Part shown: positions 45,041 through 53,763 of the stretch, in pieces | Layout of the letters: every line of letters starts with the position of its first letter | How positions within the stretch are numbered: position 1 is the stretch's first letter | NCBI GenBank assembly: GCA_036794395.1 | Contig: DAIRGS010000001.1 | Location: 1 to 64,000 of the forward strand | Source of the DNA: DASXMX01 sp036794395 | GTDB taxonomy: Bacteria > Planctomycetota > Phycisphaerae > Tepidisphaerales > Tepidisphaeraceae | DNA length: 64,000 bases | Direction: 5' to 3' | Notes under the pieces: generated by a model | Seen by the model: the letters and a program-made list of their open reading frames with translations, nothing else | Told to the model about the DNA's origin: nothing | Database searches by the model: none | Program-made: the position numbers and the translations under genes

Positions 45041-45457
45041 ATGACTTACGAACACTGGGAAGCGAGGGTTCCTGTGGAGTTGACGCAGGATACACTTTGG
45101 CGAGTGACAGCTTATCGGTTTGCGTTGTTCCTCGCTGATCTGGCATGGCATGATGCGGGAAAAGTAGCGAAGAATCGTCGCATGCTGGGAACTGCGGATC
45201 AGCTCTATCGTGCGGCGTCAAACATCACTTCAAACATCTCGGAGGGATACTCTCGCGGTACTGGAAAAGACCGCGCACGGTTCTACGAGTATGCCCTGGG
45301 TTCGATCCGCGAGACGCGTGACTGGTATTACAAAAGCCGACACGTGCTCGAGGAACGGGTCGTCGCACATCGGCTTGGCTTATGCAGCGAGCTTGCGCGT
45401 TTGATGTTGAAGATGGTCGGCAACGAACGGTCCACAAACCGGCGCATAAAGAATTAA
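45041..45457 (+). CDS. Four-helix-bundle (S23/IVP-type) protein
   Basis: A 138-residue protein from ATG 45041. The four-helix-bundle family signature is clear: AYRFALFLADLAWH, ADQLYRAASNITSNISEGYSRGT, FYEYALGSIRETRDWYYKSR. The family was first found inside 23S rRNA intervening sequences of some bacteria and is now seen as scattered single genes of unknown function. Here the gene sits between leuD and upp with perfect 18-bp inverted repeats on both sides. No strong ribosome binding site is present; the frame also opens at 45023. Confidence 0.88.
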   Translation: MTYEHWEARVPVELTQDTLWRVTAYRFALFLADLAWHDAGKVAKNRRMLGTADQLYRAASNITSNISEGYSRGTGKDRARFYEYALGSIRETRDWYYKSRHVLEERVVAHRLGLCSELARLMLKMVGNERSTNRRIKN

Positions 45458-45476
45458 CCATCGCATTTACGTCTTC

Positions 45477-45494
45477 ACGTCTTTACGTTTTACG
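45477..45494 (+). repeat. Right arm of 18-bp perfect inverted repeat
   Basis: ACGTCTTTACGTTTTACG, ending one base before the upp start codon and therefore occupying the normal ribosome-binding-site position. Confidence 0.9.
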
Positions 45495-45495
45495 C

Positions 45496-46125
45496 ATGGG
45501 TAATCCAAACGTTATCTTGATCGATCACCCAGTGATCCAAACCAAGCTCACCGAGCTTCGCGAGGCCTCCGCCGATCACCGCAAATTCCGCGAGCTGTTA
45601 AATGAAATCGCCTCTCTCATGGTCTATGAGGTGACTCGTGACTGGCCCACCCAGGCCCGCACTATTCACACGCCGCTCGAGGAGATGCAGGGCCATGCCC
45701 TCGCCCGCCAGGTAACCCTCGTCCCCATCCTCCGTGCCGGCCTGGGCATGGCCGATGGCGTCCTCCGCCTGCTCCCCGACGCCCGCCTCGGCCATCTCGG
45801 CGTCTATCGCGATGAAAAAACCCTCGAGCCTGTCCCCTATTACCAGAAGCTCCCCCCCGACATCGCCTCCACCGAAGTCCTCCTCATCGACCCCATGCTC
45901 GCCACCGGCGGAAGCGGGTCCGCGGCGGTTTCCTTCCTCAAAAAAGCCGGCGTCAAAAGCATGAAGTTCGTCTGCCTCGTCGCCGCCCCGGAAGGCATCG
46001 CCAACCTCCACCGCCAACACCCCGACGTCCCTCTCTACTGCGCCGCCATCGACCGCCAGCTCAACGAAAAAGGCTACATCCTCCCAGGACTCGGTGACGC
46101 CGGCGATCGTATCTTCGGCACGTGA
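45496..46125 (+). CDS. upp: Uracil phosphoribosyltransferase
   Basis: A 209-residue protein that makes UMP from uracil and PRPP (pyrimidine salvage, cytoplasm). The PRPP loop is LLIDPMLATGGSGSAAV; VPILRAGLGMADGVL and the C-terminal uracil-recognition segment GYILPGLGDAGDRIFGT are standard. No Shine-Dalgarno sequence is visible: the 18-bp repeat arm ends one base before the ATG. Confidence 0.95.
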   Translation: MGNPNVILIDHPVIQTKLTELREASADHRKFRELLNEIASLMVYEVTRDWPTQARTIHTPLEEMQGHALARQVTLVPILRAGLGMADGVLRLLPDARLGHLGVYRDEKTLEPVPYYQKLPPDIASTEVLLIDPMLATGGSGSAAVSFLKKAGVKSMKFVCLVAAPEGIANLHRQHPDVPLYCAAIDRQLNEKGYILPGLGDAGDRIFGT

Positions 46126-46160
46126 ATTCACGTACCAAGGCGATCGCATTTGGCTCAAGT

Positions 46161-46275
46161 GGGAGTGCGAGGCCACGTCTTTCACGGTCTTGGCCGAGAT
46201 AAATTGACGAGAAACCGTCGGGCTGTTTAGGTTCTTCAAGACCGCGAAAGCAGTGGTGCGAGGCTCCCGCCGAGC
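46161..46275. repeat. Degenerate palindrome family copies (locus 6)
   Basis: GGGAGTGCGAGG at 46161-46172, preceded by the outer arm GCGATCGCAT, and GTGCGAGGCTCCCGCCGAGC at 46256-46275. Both face the same way and both are partial, so this pair is eroded or recombined. Confidence 0.7.
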
Positions 46276-46308
46276 TGAGATTTATTTGTCGGCTTTCCCA
46301 TTCATCAT

Positions 46309-48543
46309 TTATAGACCGGTAGGAGCGTCCGTGCGCGTGAGTTTTCTCATTCCCACGAAAATCAATATGACGATCAGGGCCGAGAACACCAACGCGGCCG
46401 GCCACTGGCTGTCTCCCACTCGCGCGGACATGTCCAGCCTGGCGGTGAGCGATGGTGCAAAAGTCATAAAGGCCACGACCACCCCGCCGATCGTCCCCCC
46501 CGCGATATAGCCGGTGGAAAGGAGCGTACCCGGACTCATATCCGATTCGGCGCTCCCGCGTTTTGTGATTCGATCCACGATCCACCGAACAATGCCACCG
46601 ATGAAAATGGGCACTGAAGTCTGAATCGGCAGATACACCCCCACCGCAAAAGGAAGCGATGGAATTCCCAGTAACTCCACCGCGATGGCAATGAGCACGC
46701 CCATGAGCACCAGGGCCCAGGGAAGTTTCTGGTTGAGAATACCGCCGACGATCAGCGCCATGAGACGCGTTTTGGGCGCGTCGAATTTATTGGCGACCGG
46801 CAAGCCATCATCGCGTTTCTCAACCCGCCCATTGATGGCCGGATCCACCAGGTAGCGAATCTTGCCCTGCTCATCGACAAGATATTTACCCTGCGGAACA
46901 CTGGCGATCTCGCCCTCGGCCACCTGAAGCACGTGGTATGTACTGGGATCCGAAGCATATTGCCCGCCCGCCCGCTCCGTCTGCGTCAGCGCGCTGACAT
47001 CCGCCACGTGATAGGGCGGCAAAAACTCGGCCCGCGTGGTGTACACGGTCCCGGCTTTGTTGAGCAGGAGCAGGGTAATGCCGATCACCAGCGCGCTGGT
47101 CAGCGCGCCGATCAGAATCGCAAACTGCTGCTTACGGGGCGTGGCGCCAACGAGATAACCCGTTTTCAAATCCTGCGCCGTTCCTCCCCCGTTCGCCGCG
47201 GCAATACACACGACCGCGGCAACGGTAATCGCGGCCAACGTTGCGGGCTTGTGCGTGCGACCGAGCATCAGGAACACGAGACAGGTGAACAAAAGCGTGG
47301 CGACGGTCATCCCCGAAATGGGATTGGATGATGATCCGATTTCGCCCGTAATGCGCGATGACACCGTGACGAATAAAAACCCGAAAAACACAATCATGAT
47401 CGCCCCCGCGATACCTTCCCAACTGAAGCCGAGCCCAAGCTTGGGGGCGGCAGCAAGTGCAACCACCAGACCGATGCTACCGAAGAAAACGACCGACAGC
47501 GGCAAATCCTGTTCAGTCCGACGAACACGTTGGGCCGATGGCCCACTGCGCTGCTTGGCGTTACGAACGTCTCGCAACCCCGCTCCGATCGACCCGAAAA
47601 TCAGCGGCATCGCCTGGAACATGCTGATCACCCCGCCCGCTGCCACCGCTCCCGCGCCGATGTACAAAATGTACGCGTTGCGAAGCCCGCTTGCCCCCAA
47701 TTCGCTTACCAGCTTCGTTGCCGGCGGAAGAGGCGCGGTCTGATTCGCGGAGAAAAATACGATCATCGGCGCGATCACCAGGTACGCCAGCGCCCCACCG
47801 GCCAGCATCGTCGAACCAATTCGCGGCCCAATGATGTAGCCCACTCCAAGCAATTCAGGCGACACCTCGCTGCCCAAAATTGCACCCGGCAACCCTCCCC
47901 CGCGCGCGCTGGATAGCGCGACGTTAACCGTGTCCTTAAACAGATTCAGGCCCTGCATCACGAATTTGTAGATAAATGCGAGGGTAAATCCGAGGAAGAC
48001 CATCGCGGCTGTCGCGCCGCCCTGCTCGCCGACAATCAACACATCCGCGCAGGCCGTGCCTTCGGGATATTTGAGTTTGCCATGCTGCTTGACGATGAAT
48101 GCGCGCCGGAGCGGGATCATCATGAGAATGCCAAGCAATCCACCCAGGACTCCGACGGTCATTACCCGCACCGCGTCCATGTCGAAGCCGAGCAGCAGCA
48201 GTGCGGGAATGGTGACGCCGACGCCAAATGCAATTGATTCACCCGCCGAGCCGGTGGTTTGAACGATGTTGTTTTCGAGGATTGTCGCCCTGCGAAGGCC
48301 CGTTACTTTCGAGAAAAGTCGGAACAACGTGATCGACAAAACCGCCACGGGAATCGACGCTGAGACAGTCAACCCGACCTTAAGCACCAGGTAGAGCGAC
48401 GATGCGCCAAAGACAATCCCCAGCACCGCGCCCATCGCAACCGCGGTCCACGTGAACTCCGGGATATCCGCATCATCAGGAACAAACGGAACATGGGGAG
48501 CGGGTTCTTCGCCGGCCGGCGACGCGTACTCGATCTTGCTCAT
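46309..48543 (-). CDS. OPT-family oligopeptide transporter
   Basis: A 744-residue membrane protein of usual family length with about sixteen helices. The start at 48543 follows AGGGA by 8 bases. Early helices read TWTAVAMGAVLGIVFGASSLYLVLKVGLTVSASIPVAV in sequence fragments; conserved pieces are NIVQTTGSAGESIAFG, YPEGTACADVL and GYIAGGTIGGVV near the end. The prokaryotic OPT group is proposed to move peptides or metal-chelate compounds with protons; the substrate cannot be deduced here. Confidence 0.9.
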   Translation of the reverse strand: MSKIEYASPAGEEPAPHVPFVPDDADIPEFTWTAVAMGAVLGIVFGASSLYLVLKVGLTVSASIPVAVLSITLFRLFSKVTGLRRATILENNIVQTTGSAGESIAFGVGVTIPALLLLGFDMDAVRVMTVGVLGGLLGILMMIPLRRAFIVKQHGKLKYPEGTACADVLIVGEQGGATAAMVFLGFTLAFIYKFVMQGLNLFKDTVNVALSSARGGGLPGAILGSEVSPELLGVGYIIGPRIGSTMLAGGALAYLVIAPMIVFFSANQTAPLPPATKLVSELGASGLRNAYILYIGAGAVAAGGVISMFQAMPLIFGSIGAGLRDVRNAKQRSGPSAQRVRRTEQDLPLSVVFFGSIGLVVALAAAPKLGLGFSWEGIAGAIMIVFFGFLFVTVSSRITGEIGSSSNPISGMTVATLLFTCLVFLMLGRTHKPATLAAITVAAVVCIAAANGGGTAQDLKTGYLVGATPRKQQFAILIGALTSALVIGITLLLLNKAGTVYTTRAEFLPPYHVADVSALTQTERAGGQYASDPSTYHVLQVAEGEIASVPQGKYLVDEQGKIRYLVDPAINGRVEKRDDGLPVANKFDAPKTRLMALIVGGILNQKLPWALVLMGVLIAIAVELLGIPSLPFAVGVYLPIQTSVPIFIGGIVRWIVDRITKRGSAESDMSPGTLLSTGYIAGGTIGGVVVAFMTFAPSLTARLDMSARVGDSQWPAALVFSALIVILIFVGMRKLTRTDAPTGL

Positions 48544-48657
48544 GCCCATTTCCCTGTTGAACGCCAAGGCCCTCGCACCGCTTAGCAGCGTGCCGCCGAA
48601 TTCTGCCTGCCCGCGCCCAAAGACACAAGAATCCGTCAGCGCCAAACCACCCCGATT

Positions 48658-48730
48658 AGCGGTCGGACCGCAGGTCCACCTGTCCGTTGCGCGCACCAGC
48701 CAGAATAGGTGGACCTGCGGTCCAACCGCT
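48658..48730. repeat. 24-bp inverted repeat with 25-base loop
   Basis: Arms at 48658-48681 and 48707-48730 contain CGGACCGCAGGTCCACCT and its complement, with one mismatch in 24 pairs. It lies 8 bases after the stop of the next gene upstream (48739) on the minus strand, so it may end that transcript, though no U-run follows. Confidence 0.85.
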
Positions 48731-48738
48731 ACAAAATA

Positions 48739-49923
48739 TCACTCTATTTCTGACATCGCCCCAAACCCATCGCGTCGAACCATGAACCTTGCGATCAGGA
48801 CGATCCCCAGCCCTGGAAGCAGCCAGAGCATTCGGTTCTGAATGAAGCCCAGCCAATAAAAAGGGGATGCAATCAGAATTGCCAACACCGTAACGCGTAA
48901 ACCCGCGCGACCTGGAGCGCCGCCTGCCCTTCGCGGGAGCATGCAAATCCAGACATACGCCGGAAAGACCAAGCCGTAGAAACTCATGAAAAGTCGATAA
49001 ACCAGCTCGCCCGGATCAAGGTTGAACATCCGGGGAAGCATGCCCGCCGCCAGCGCTGCGAAAATGGCGACCTGCCCCATCACCAGCATCCCAAACACCC
49101 CCCCCGGCGACACGCGCGACGCCGCCAGGCTGCGTGCATGCACCGCCATCGTGAATGCTGCCTGCACGATCATGTGCGCCGCGATGAGTCGTCCAAAAGC
49201 CGGCCGCAAATGCGCGCGCCAATCTGCCGTGAGCAATGGCGTCATCGCCCCGGCATACAGTGCCGTGAACACGATCATCAGGAAAAAGAACAATCCAAAA
49301 CCGGCGCCAAAGGCAAAATGGGATTGCCCGCGCGTCTCTTGCGCCTGCCGGGCGCGATGAAACGTCAGATCGAGGTACGGGCACAGTGCAAATCCGACGA
49401 CGCACACCGGTGCGATGCACAGCGCATCCAAATTTGGAAGCAGCGCATGCGGCGGAATCACGCTGGCCGGCGTTCTTAGAAACAGAAAGCACATGACAAT
49501 CGAGAACAGCCACACCAGCACGCCCGCGCCCAGATCGGCCCCCGGCCGCGTAAACGTGATCAGCAGAAACGCCCCCGCCAGCGCAATGGCCGCACTCGCA
49601 ACCGGCAAGCCAACCAGCCGCGGCACAAACCACAAGACAAAAAACACATGGAACGCGATCGTGACAATCGAAAACGCCCGACACGCCCCGCCATGATTTT
49701 CCACGATCCGCCGACTGGATTCCGGCGATGTAAGCACCCACCCCATCAGCGCCGCCCCCAGGACGTTTGGGGCCGCGAATACGATCCATCCCCAGAGCCC
49801 CATGTCGCGAATCAGCAACACCGGGAGAAACATCCCGATGCACCATGTCCACGATGTGCCGAGGAAAACCGCCCATTGAAGGGTTGTGATTCGAGATCGG
49901 AAAATCGAGGGAGCCGGTTCCAA
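48739..49923 (-). CDS. Multi-pass membrane protein of unknown function
   Basis: A 394-residue protein with about eleven hydrophobic helices, for example TLQWAVFLGTSWTWCIGMFL, AAIALAGAFLLITF and VLAILIASPFYWLGFI. It resembles a transporter in shape (sodium:solute symporter-like start with GMFLPVLLIRDMGLWGWIV), but I cannot assign a family. The only start at the correct place is TTG, 6 bases after the stop of the hotdog-domain gene, so co-transcription is likely. No good ribosome binding site precedes it. Confidence 0.65.
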   Translation of the reverse strand: MEPAPSIFRSRITTLQWAVFLGTSWTWCIGMFLPVLLIRDMGLWGWIVFAAPNVLGAALMGWVLTSPESSRRIVENHGGACRAFSIVTIAFHVFFVLWFVPRLVGLPVASAAIALAGAFLLITFTRPGADLGAGVLVWLFSIVMCFLFLRTPASVIPPHALLPNLDALCIAPVCVVGFALCPYLDLTFHRARQAQETRGQSHFAFGAGFGLFFFLMIVFTALYAGAMTPLLTADWRAHLRPAFGRLIAAHMIVQAAFTMAVHARSLAASRVSPGGVFGMLVMGQVAIFAALAAGMLPRMFNLDPGELVYRLFMSFYGLVFPAYVWICMLPRRAGGAPGRAGLRVTVLAILIASPFYWLGFIQNRMLWLLPGLGIVLIARFMVRRDGFGAMSEIE

Positions 49924-49929
49924 GCGTGG

Positions 49930-50580
49930 TTACCGGCGGCGGGTTCGTCGGGCCTTTTGCAGGGCCTTGGGCGTTACATGGAATATCGCAACGCATGCCC
50001 CCACCCGCCGGTCGCGCTCCCCCCGGAACCCCTGCTGCTGCACGTCCAGATCGACGGTGATGTTGAATTCCTTCTTCGTTTCCATGAGGGCACGCAGGTT
50101 TTCCCGCGCCTTCATTTTGTAAACGGCAGGCCCCAGGCAGGGCCGGAAGAAGCTGTATTCGAGATGTTTGCAGACAACCGTGTAATCTCCGCCGCAGATG
50201 CCAAAAACATAAGCCCCGCCGGCAATCTCGGAATTGGCCAGCAGTGCCCCACCCGCCATGGCGCGGTACCAGTTCCGGTTGAATCGCCGAAACGGAAGAA
50301 TCGCCGCAAAAGTATTTGCATCCAGCTGCTTCATCCGAATGCCGCTGAAAAACGCCAGCGGCAGCCAGATCAACGAACAGATCGAGTTCCAGAAATTATC
50401 CCGCACGCTCAGCCGGCTCACAAACGCTTCAACCCGGTCGAAGAGCGTCTGGGGCTCGCGGCCATGCTTATATTTGGGATCGGCGCTCGCGGGCGGGCTC
50501 TGCTTAGGCACGATTGCTGAGGGTGCCGCAGACCCCATATCTAACTCGCTGAGCTGCTCAACTGAGGCAGGCACATCCAT
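49930..50580 (-). CDS. DUF4442/hotdog-fold thioesterase-like protein
   Basis: A 216-residue protein from ATG 50580 with GAGGG 7 bases upstream. The middle reads IRMKQLDANTFAAILPFRR, NRNWYRAMAGGALLANSEIAGG and ends VGACVAIFHVTPKA, the pattern of the hotdog fold in DUF4442 and PaaI-type acyl-CoA thioesterases (the GGALLANSE helix). A short hydrophobic stretch at about 68-84 (SICSLIWLPLAFFSGI) suggests membrane contact. Hydrolysis of an acyl thioester is the family expectation. A 34-bp palindrome lies just upstream, so it is probably under regulator control. Confidence 0.6.
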   Translation of the reverse strand: MDVPASVEQLSELDMGSAAPSAIVPKQSPPASADPKYKHGREPQTLFDRVEAFVSRLSVRDNFWNSICSLIWLPLAFFSGIRMKQLDANTFAAILPFRRFNRNWYRAMAGGALLANSEIAGGAYVFGICGGDYTVVCKHLEYSFFRPCLGPAVYKMKARENLRALMETKKEFNITVDLDVQQQGFRGERDRRVGACVAIFHVTPKALQKARRTRRR

Positions 50581-50612
50581 CGCGAAACCCTCGCATGCGA
50601 TCGTACCGTTCA

Positions 50613-50646
50613 AACGTCCAAACGGTACTCATACCGTACAGACGTT
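50613..50646. promoter_or_regulatory. 34-bp palindrome upstream of the hotdog-fold gene
   Basis: AACGTC-CAA-ACGGTA-CTCA-TACCGT-ACA-GACGTT: two nested perfect 6-bp arms around a 4-base centre. It lies 33-66 bases before the start at 50580. A further TACCGTT at 50604-50610 with AACGGTA at 50621-50627 suggests overlapping sites. The spacing suits a TetR-type dimer pair. No cognate regulator gene is adjacent. Confidence 0.55.
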
Positions 50647-50705
50647 CAGACGACAATCCCTGAAGAATATACGAATCCCAAAACCAAAAGGATCGCGGCA
50701 CCGCG

Positions 50706-51296
50706 TCAGGCGCTGGTTTGCCAGTGTTTGATGGCGGGGAACGGGTGCAGCAGCATGATGATGTTCAAGGCAAGATTATCGCGGATCGTGAGGGCGAGGG
50801 TCACTTCGATTGCAATGGTGGTAGCAATCGTCACCCAAACCGGCAGCCGCGCCGCCAGGACAAATCCGAGGATGGCGAACAAAATGTCGAACATCGAGTT
50901 CAAAATCGAGTCGCCGTAATAATCCAGCGAGATGGTTGCCGTCCGGTAGCGGTTAATGAGAAATGGAGAATTCTCGATGACTTCCCACGCTGCTTCGACA
51001 ATCACCGCCAAAATCAGGCGGTTAATCCATGGCAACCGCCGCCGGAAAATCATCCACAGAACTGCATAAAAAAGAAAACCGTGAATGAGGTGCGAGAAAG
51101 AATAGGCATCGGCGATTTGCTGCGACAGTTCCGACGTGTTGGTTGCCGCCCACAATCGAACATGCCCGCTCTTGCTGATCAGCAACCGGCCCATCGCCAG
51201 CTCGATCACCGCCGTGAGCAGCATGATGCCTGCAATAATCAGTAGAGATCCCCAGACCCCGCGGCGATCAGCATCCTTCGGCATCCCACCAAGCAT
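50706..51296 (-). CDS. DUF2585 membrane protein
   Basis: A 196-residue protein (a start at 51284 is also possible). DUF2585/UPF0314 landmarks are very clear: SGHVRLWAATNTSELSQQIADAYSFSH, HGFLFYAVLW, EAAWEVIENSPFLINRYR, LDYYGDSILNSMFD and TIRDNLALNIIMLLHP. Six or so helices. Function unknown in the family. Confidence 0.85.
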   Translation of the reverse strand: MLGGMPKDADRRGVWGSLLIIAGIMLLTAVIELAMGRLLISKSGHVRLWAATNTSELSQQIADAYSFSHLIHGFLFYAVLWMIFRRRLPWINRLILAVIVEAAWEVIENSPFLINRYRTATISLDYYGDSILNSMFDILFAILGFVLAARLPVWVTIATTIAIEVTLALTIRDNLALNIIMLLHPFPAIKHWQTSA

Positions 51297-51300
51297 ACCC

Positions 51301-51572
51301 TAAATGACCGTGCGCGATTCCACGCCATTGCCTTTAAGTGGCACGGCTTTCTAAGCCGTGGTCGAGGCAGCCGCGGGTCCGGGAACGGGTGAAATGTGGG
51401 AAAACCAACTTTCCTTGACGGAGCATTTTCTGCCAGCGGACCAGAAGGGAGTTGAACGGTCGAAACTTGGTTTTCCCACATCTCACCCGTCGCTGATAGT
51501 TATCCCCCACGATCATGGGCTGGAAGCCCCATGCCACCAAGGCACCCAATTGCGCACAGTCGTTTGGCGCAT
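51301..51572. repeat. Nested inverted-repeat element, copy 2
   Basis: Begins TAAATGACCGTGCGCGATTC, has the GGCACGGCTTTCTAAGCCGTGG stem, and an inner inverted pair at 51385-51413 and 51462-51490 (29 bases, two mismatches) containing GTGGGAAAACCAA. The right end is more diverged than in copy 1. This fills the 300-bp gap between the DUF2585 gene and the hydrolase; no gene lies in it. Confidence 0.75.
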
Positions 51573-51596
51573 CCGCCACGCTTACCCCCGGAATTC

Positions 51597-52859
51597 TCAA
51601 AGAATCGAGATTTCACCATCGAAAAAGATGCGCACCGTCAAGGCGGCGGTTCGATCATGAAGCAGCGCCGACGGCTCCATTTCTTCTCGCCAATACGAGT
51701 ATTTCGGTTGGTAGGCACTTTGAAACAACTCAAAGCTCCGCCCATAAATCGGGTCCCGGCTCGTCGGATCGCCAATCACCAGGATCGGGCGGGGCCAAAG
51801 CGATTTAAGCGCCGACGCCGGGGAAAACCGCATCAGATCCGTCCCCAACTGCGCCGAAGCCACTGGCAAAATGGCGTTCATAAACGCCCACTGCCCCGCC
51901 CGGATCGTGTGCTGCTCGGCAACCATTTGCAGTACCCCACTCAGATTGTCGTAAGGATTGTATGCCGCAATCGCCGAAATGGCCTGTCCATCGGGCCCCG
52001 CGTCGGCCGCGGCCTCGATCAGCGCCACCGCCCCAAGCCCTTCGCCCAATCCCAGAATCCGATGACACTCCTTGGCGCGATTGGCGCGCAGATACTTCAC
52101 CGCCCCCAGAACATCCCGGCTCTCCACCCCGCCAAATCCGGTGAACTGCCCACCCGACCGGCCATGCGCCCGAAAATCCAAAGCCAGAACGTTGTATCCA
52201 TTGGCCAGAAGATTCGCGGCCAGAAACAGATCCCGGCTCTTATCCGCGGCAAACCCGTGACACAGCAGCACCGTATCCTGCCCCCACTTGGTCGAACCCC
52301 TGCCATCCGTACGCGCGTTATGCGTTGCCGGTATCCACCACGCTTCCAGCGGCGTTCCATCGGTTGCATTAAATGAAACCGTTTCGTACGGCGCATTGAC
52401 CAGCGTTTGAGGATCGCCCACGGTCGGCGCTTTCGGCCGGTAAAGCACAAGTAACGATCCCAGATAAGGCAGCCCCAGGATGACCAGAAGCGTCGCCTGC
52501 ACAATCCCCGCCGACACCTGCACGAGCGGGCCGCCCCCGCGCCCGGTCTTCGCGTTAATCCGAAACACACGCGAGGTGAAATGCCAAAGCAGCCAGTTGG
52601 CCCCATACACAACGCACATCGCCGATATCCCCAGATAGACCGCGATCAGCATCTGCGACAACGGGATGCGCGCGCCAGCCAACGACATATATAAGAATGC
52701 AACCGTACCCCCGAGAAACGCCCCGATCGTGCACGCCCGAATCAGCATATGAACCGGATGCGCCCGCCGATTCATTCGAGCGACCCATGCCACCAGGGCC
52801 ACCGAAATCACGGGCACCGCCAGGTAAAGCCACGTCATCGCCAGGTACATGTATCTCAT
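51597..52859 (-). CDS. Membrane-anchored alpha/beta hydrolase-fold protein lacking the nucleophile
   Basis: A 420-residue protein. Residues 1-140 hold four helices; the rest is an alpha/beta hydrolase fold of the DUF/YqkD-like type with TVLLCHGFAADKSRDLF, VLALDFRAHGRSGGQFTGFG and RPILVIGDPTSRDP. At the nucleophile elbow the sequence is RILGLGEGLGAVAL: the Ser of G-x-S-x-G is Gly272. A late His (SALLHD) is present. Without the Ser it is probably not a classical esterase; it may be a binding or regulatory member. It faces the RluA gene end with a 45-bp gap. Confidence 0.75.
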   Translation of the reverse strand: MRYMYLAMTWLYLAVPVISVALVAWVARMNRRAHPVHMLIRACTIGAFLGGTVAFLYMSLAGARIPLSQMLIAVYLGISAMCVVYGANWLLWHFTSRVFRINAKTGRGGGPLVQVSAGIVQATLLVILGLPYLGSLLVLYRPKAPTVGDPQTLVNAPYETVSFNATDGTPLEAWWIPATHNARTDGRGSTKWGQDTVLLCHGFAADKSRDLFLAANLLANGYNVLALDFRAHGRSGGQFTGFGGVESRDVLGAVKYLRANRAKECHRILGLGEGLGAVALIEAAADAGPDGQAISAIAAYNPYDNLSGVLQMVAEQHTIRAGQWAFMNAILPVASAQLGTDLMRFSPASALKSLWPRPILVIGDPTSRDPIYGRSFELFQSAYQPKYSYWREEMEPSALLHDRTAALTVRIFFDGEISIL

Positions 52860-52904
52860 CGGGCCGCTCCAGCGAACTGACTTCCCCCGCGTGCAATGAT
52901 TCGA

Positions 52905-53750
52905 TTACTCGCCAACTGAAAACTCCCTGGGCGTCGGGGTGGTAAACGTCATTTCACTTCCGGTTCGAGGATGCCGGATCTTCAAGCGTGTCGCGGCCAG
53001 CATGAGCCGTGTCGTTGGCTTAACGCCTTGCGGCCCATACAATCGATCGCCCACCACCGGCGCGCCGCGTTCGGATAACTGCACTCGAATCTGATGTTTG
53101 CGGCCTGTTTCTAGTACCACGCGCAGCAGCGATAGTTTTCCTTCCCGTTTCACAACCTCATACCGCGTCACCGCGCGCTCGCCCTTGGCGTGCTGGCGGG
53201 TCGACCGAACGGTCCCATCCGCGCGCTCAATCAGCCGGCTATCGATCATTCCCACCAGCGGCGAAGGAACCCCATGAACCACCGCGCGATACTCCCGCCC
53301 AAACTCATGATGAAACAACTGCGACTTCAGCGATGTGTACGCCTGATCGTTCTTTGAAAAAACCAGCAGACCCGATGCATCCTTGTCGAGCCGGTGAATC
53401 AAGCCGACCCTTGCCGTGGGATCGGCTGCCAGAACGTAATCCCGCACCTGCGCCAGCAGCGTTGCCCGCGGCTCACGCGGAACCGTGCTGGTCAGCAACC
53501 CCGAGGGCTTATTAACCACCAGAATGTCCTGGTCCTCAAAGACAATCGAAAGATTCGACGCCGTGGGTCGATCCGGTGTCTGAACCTGAGCCGCCGACAC
53601 CTCTACCTTGTCCTCGGCGCCCAGCGGTTCCGAAAGCTTCCTGGCAACCCGGCCATTAACCCGCACCCGGCGTGCTTCCACCATGCGCTTCAGCGTTTGG
53701 CGCTTGGCCAGCGGGTACTCGCGAATCAGCCAGTCAAGGACGCTAGTCAT
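52905..53750 (-). CDS. RluA-family pseudouridine synthase
   Basis: A 281-residue RNA modification enzyme. An S4 domain (about 1-55: LAKRQTLKRMVEARRVRVNG) precedes the catalytic domain with IVFEDQDILVVNKPSGLL, the catalytic HRLDKDASGLLVF (Asp122) and GRKHQIRVQLSERGAPVVGD. It converts specific uridines in rRNA or tRNA to pseudouridine; RluD, RluC or TruC specificity cannot be told from sequence alone. Confidence 0.92.
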   Translation of the reverse strand: MTSVLDWLIREYPLAKRQTLKRMVEARRVRVNGRVARKLSEPLGAEDKVEVSAAQVQTPDRPTASNLSIVFEDQDILVVNKPSGLLTSTVPREPRATLLAQVRDYVLAADPTARVGLIHRLDKDASGLLVFSKNDQAYTSLKSQLFHHEFGREYRAVVHGVPSPLVGMIDSRLIERADGTVRSTRQHAKGERAVTRYEVVKREGKLSLLRVVLETGRKHQIRVQLSERGAPVVGDRLYGPQGVKPTTRLMLAATRLKIRHPRTGSEMTFTTPTPREFSVGE

Positions 53751-53763
53751 GGCAACAATATAC

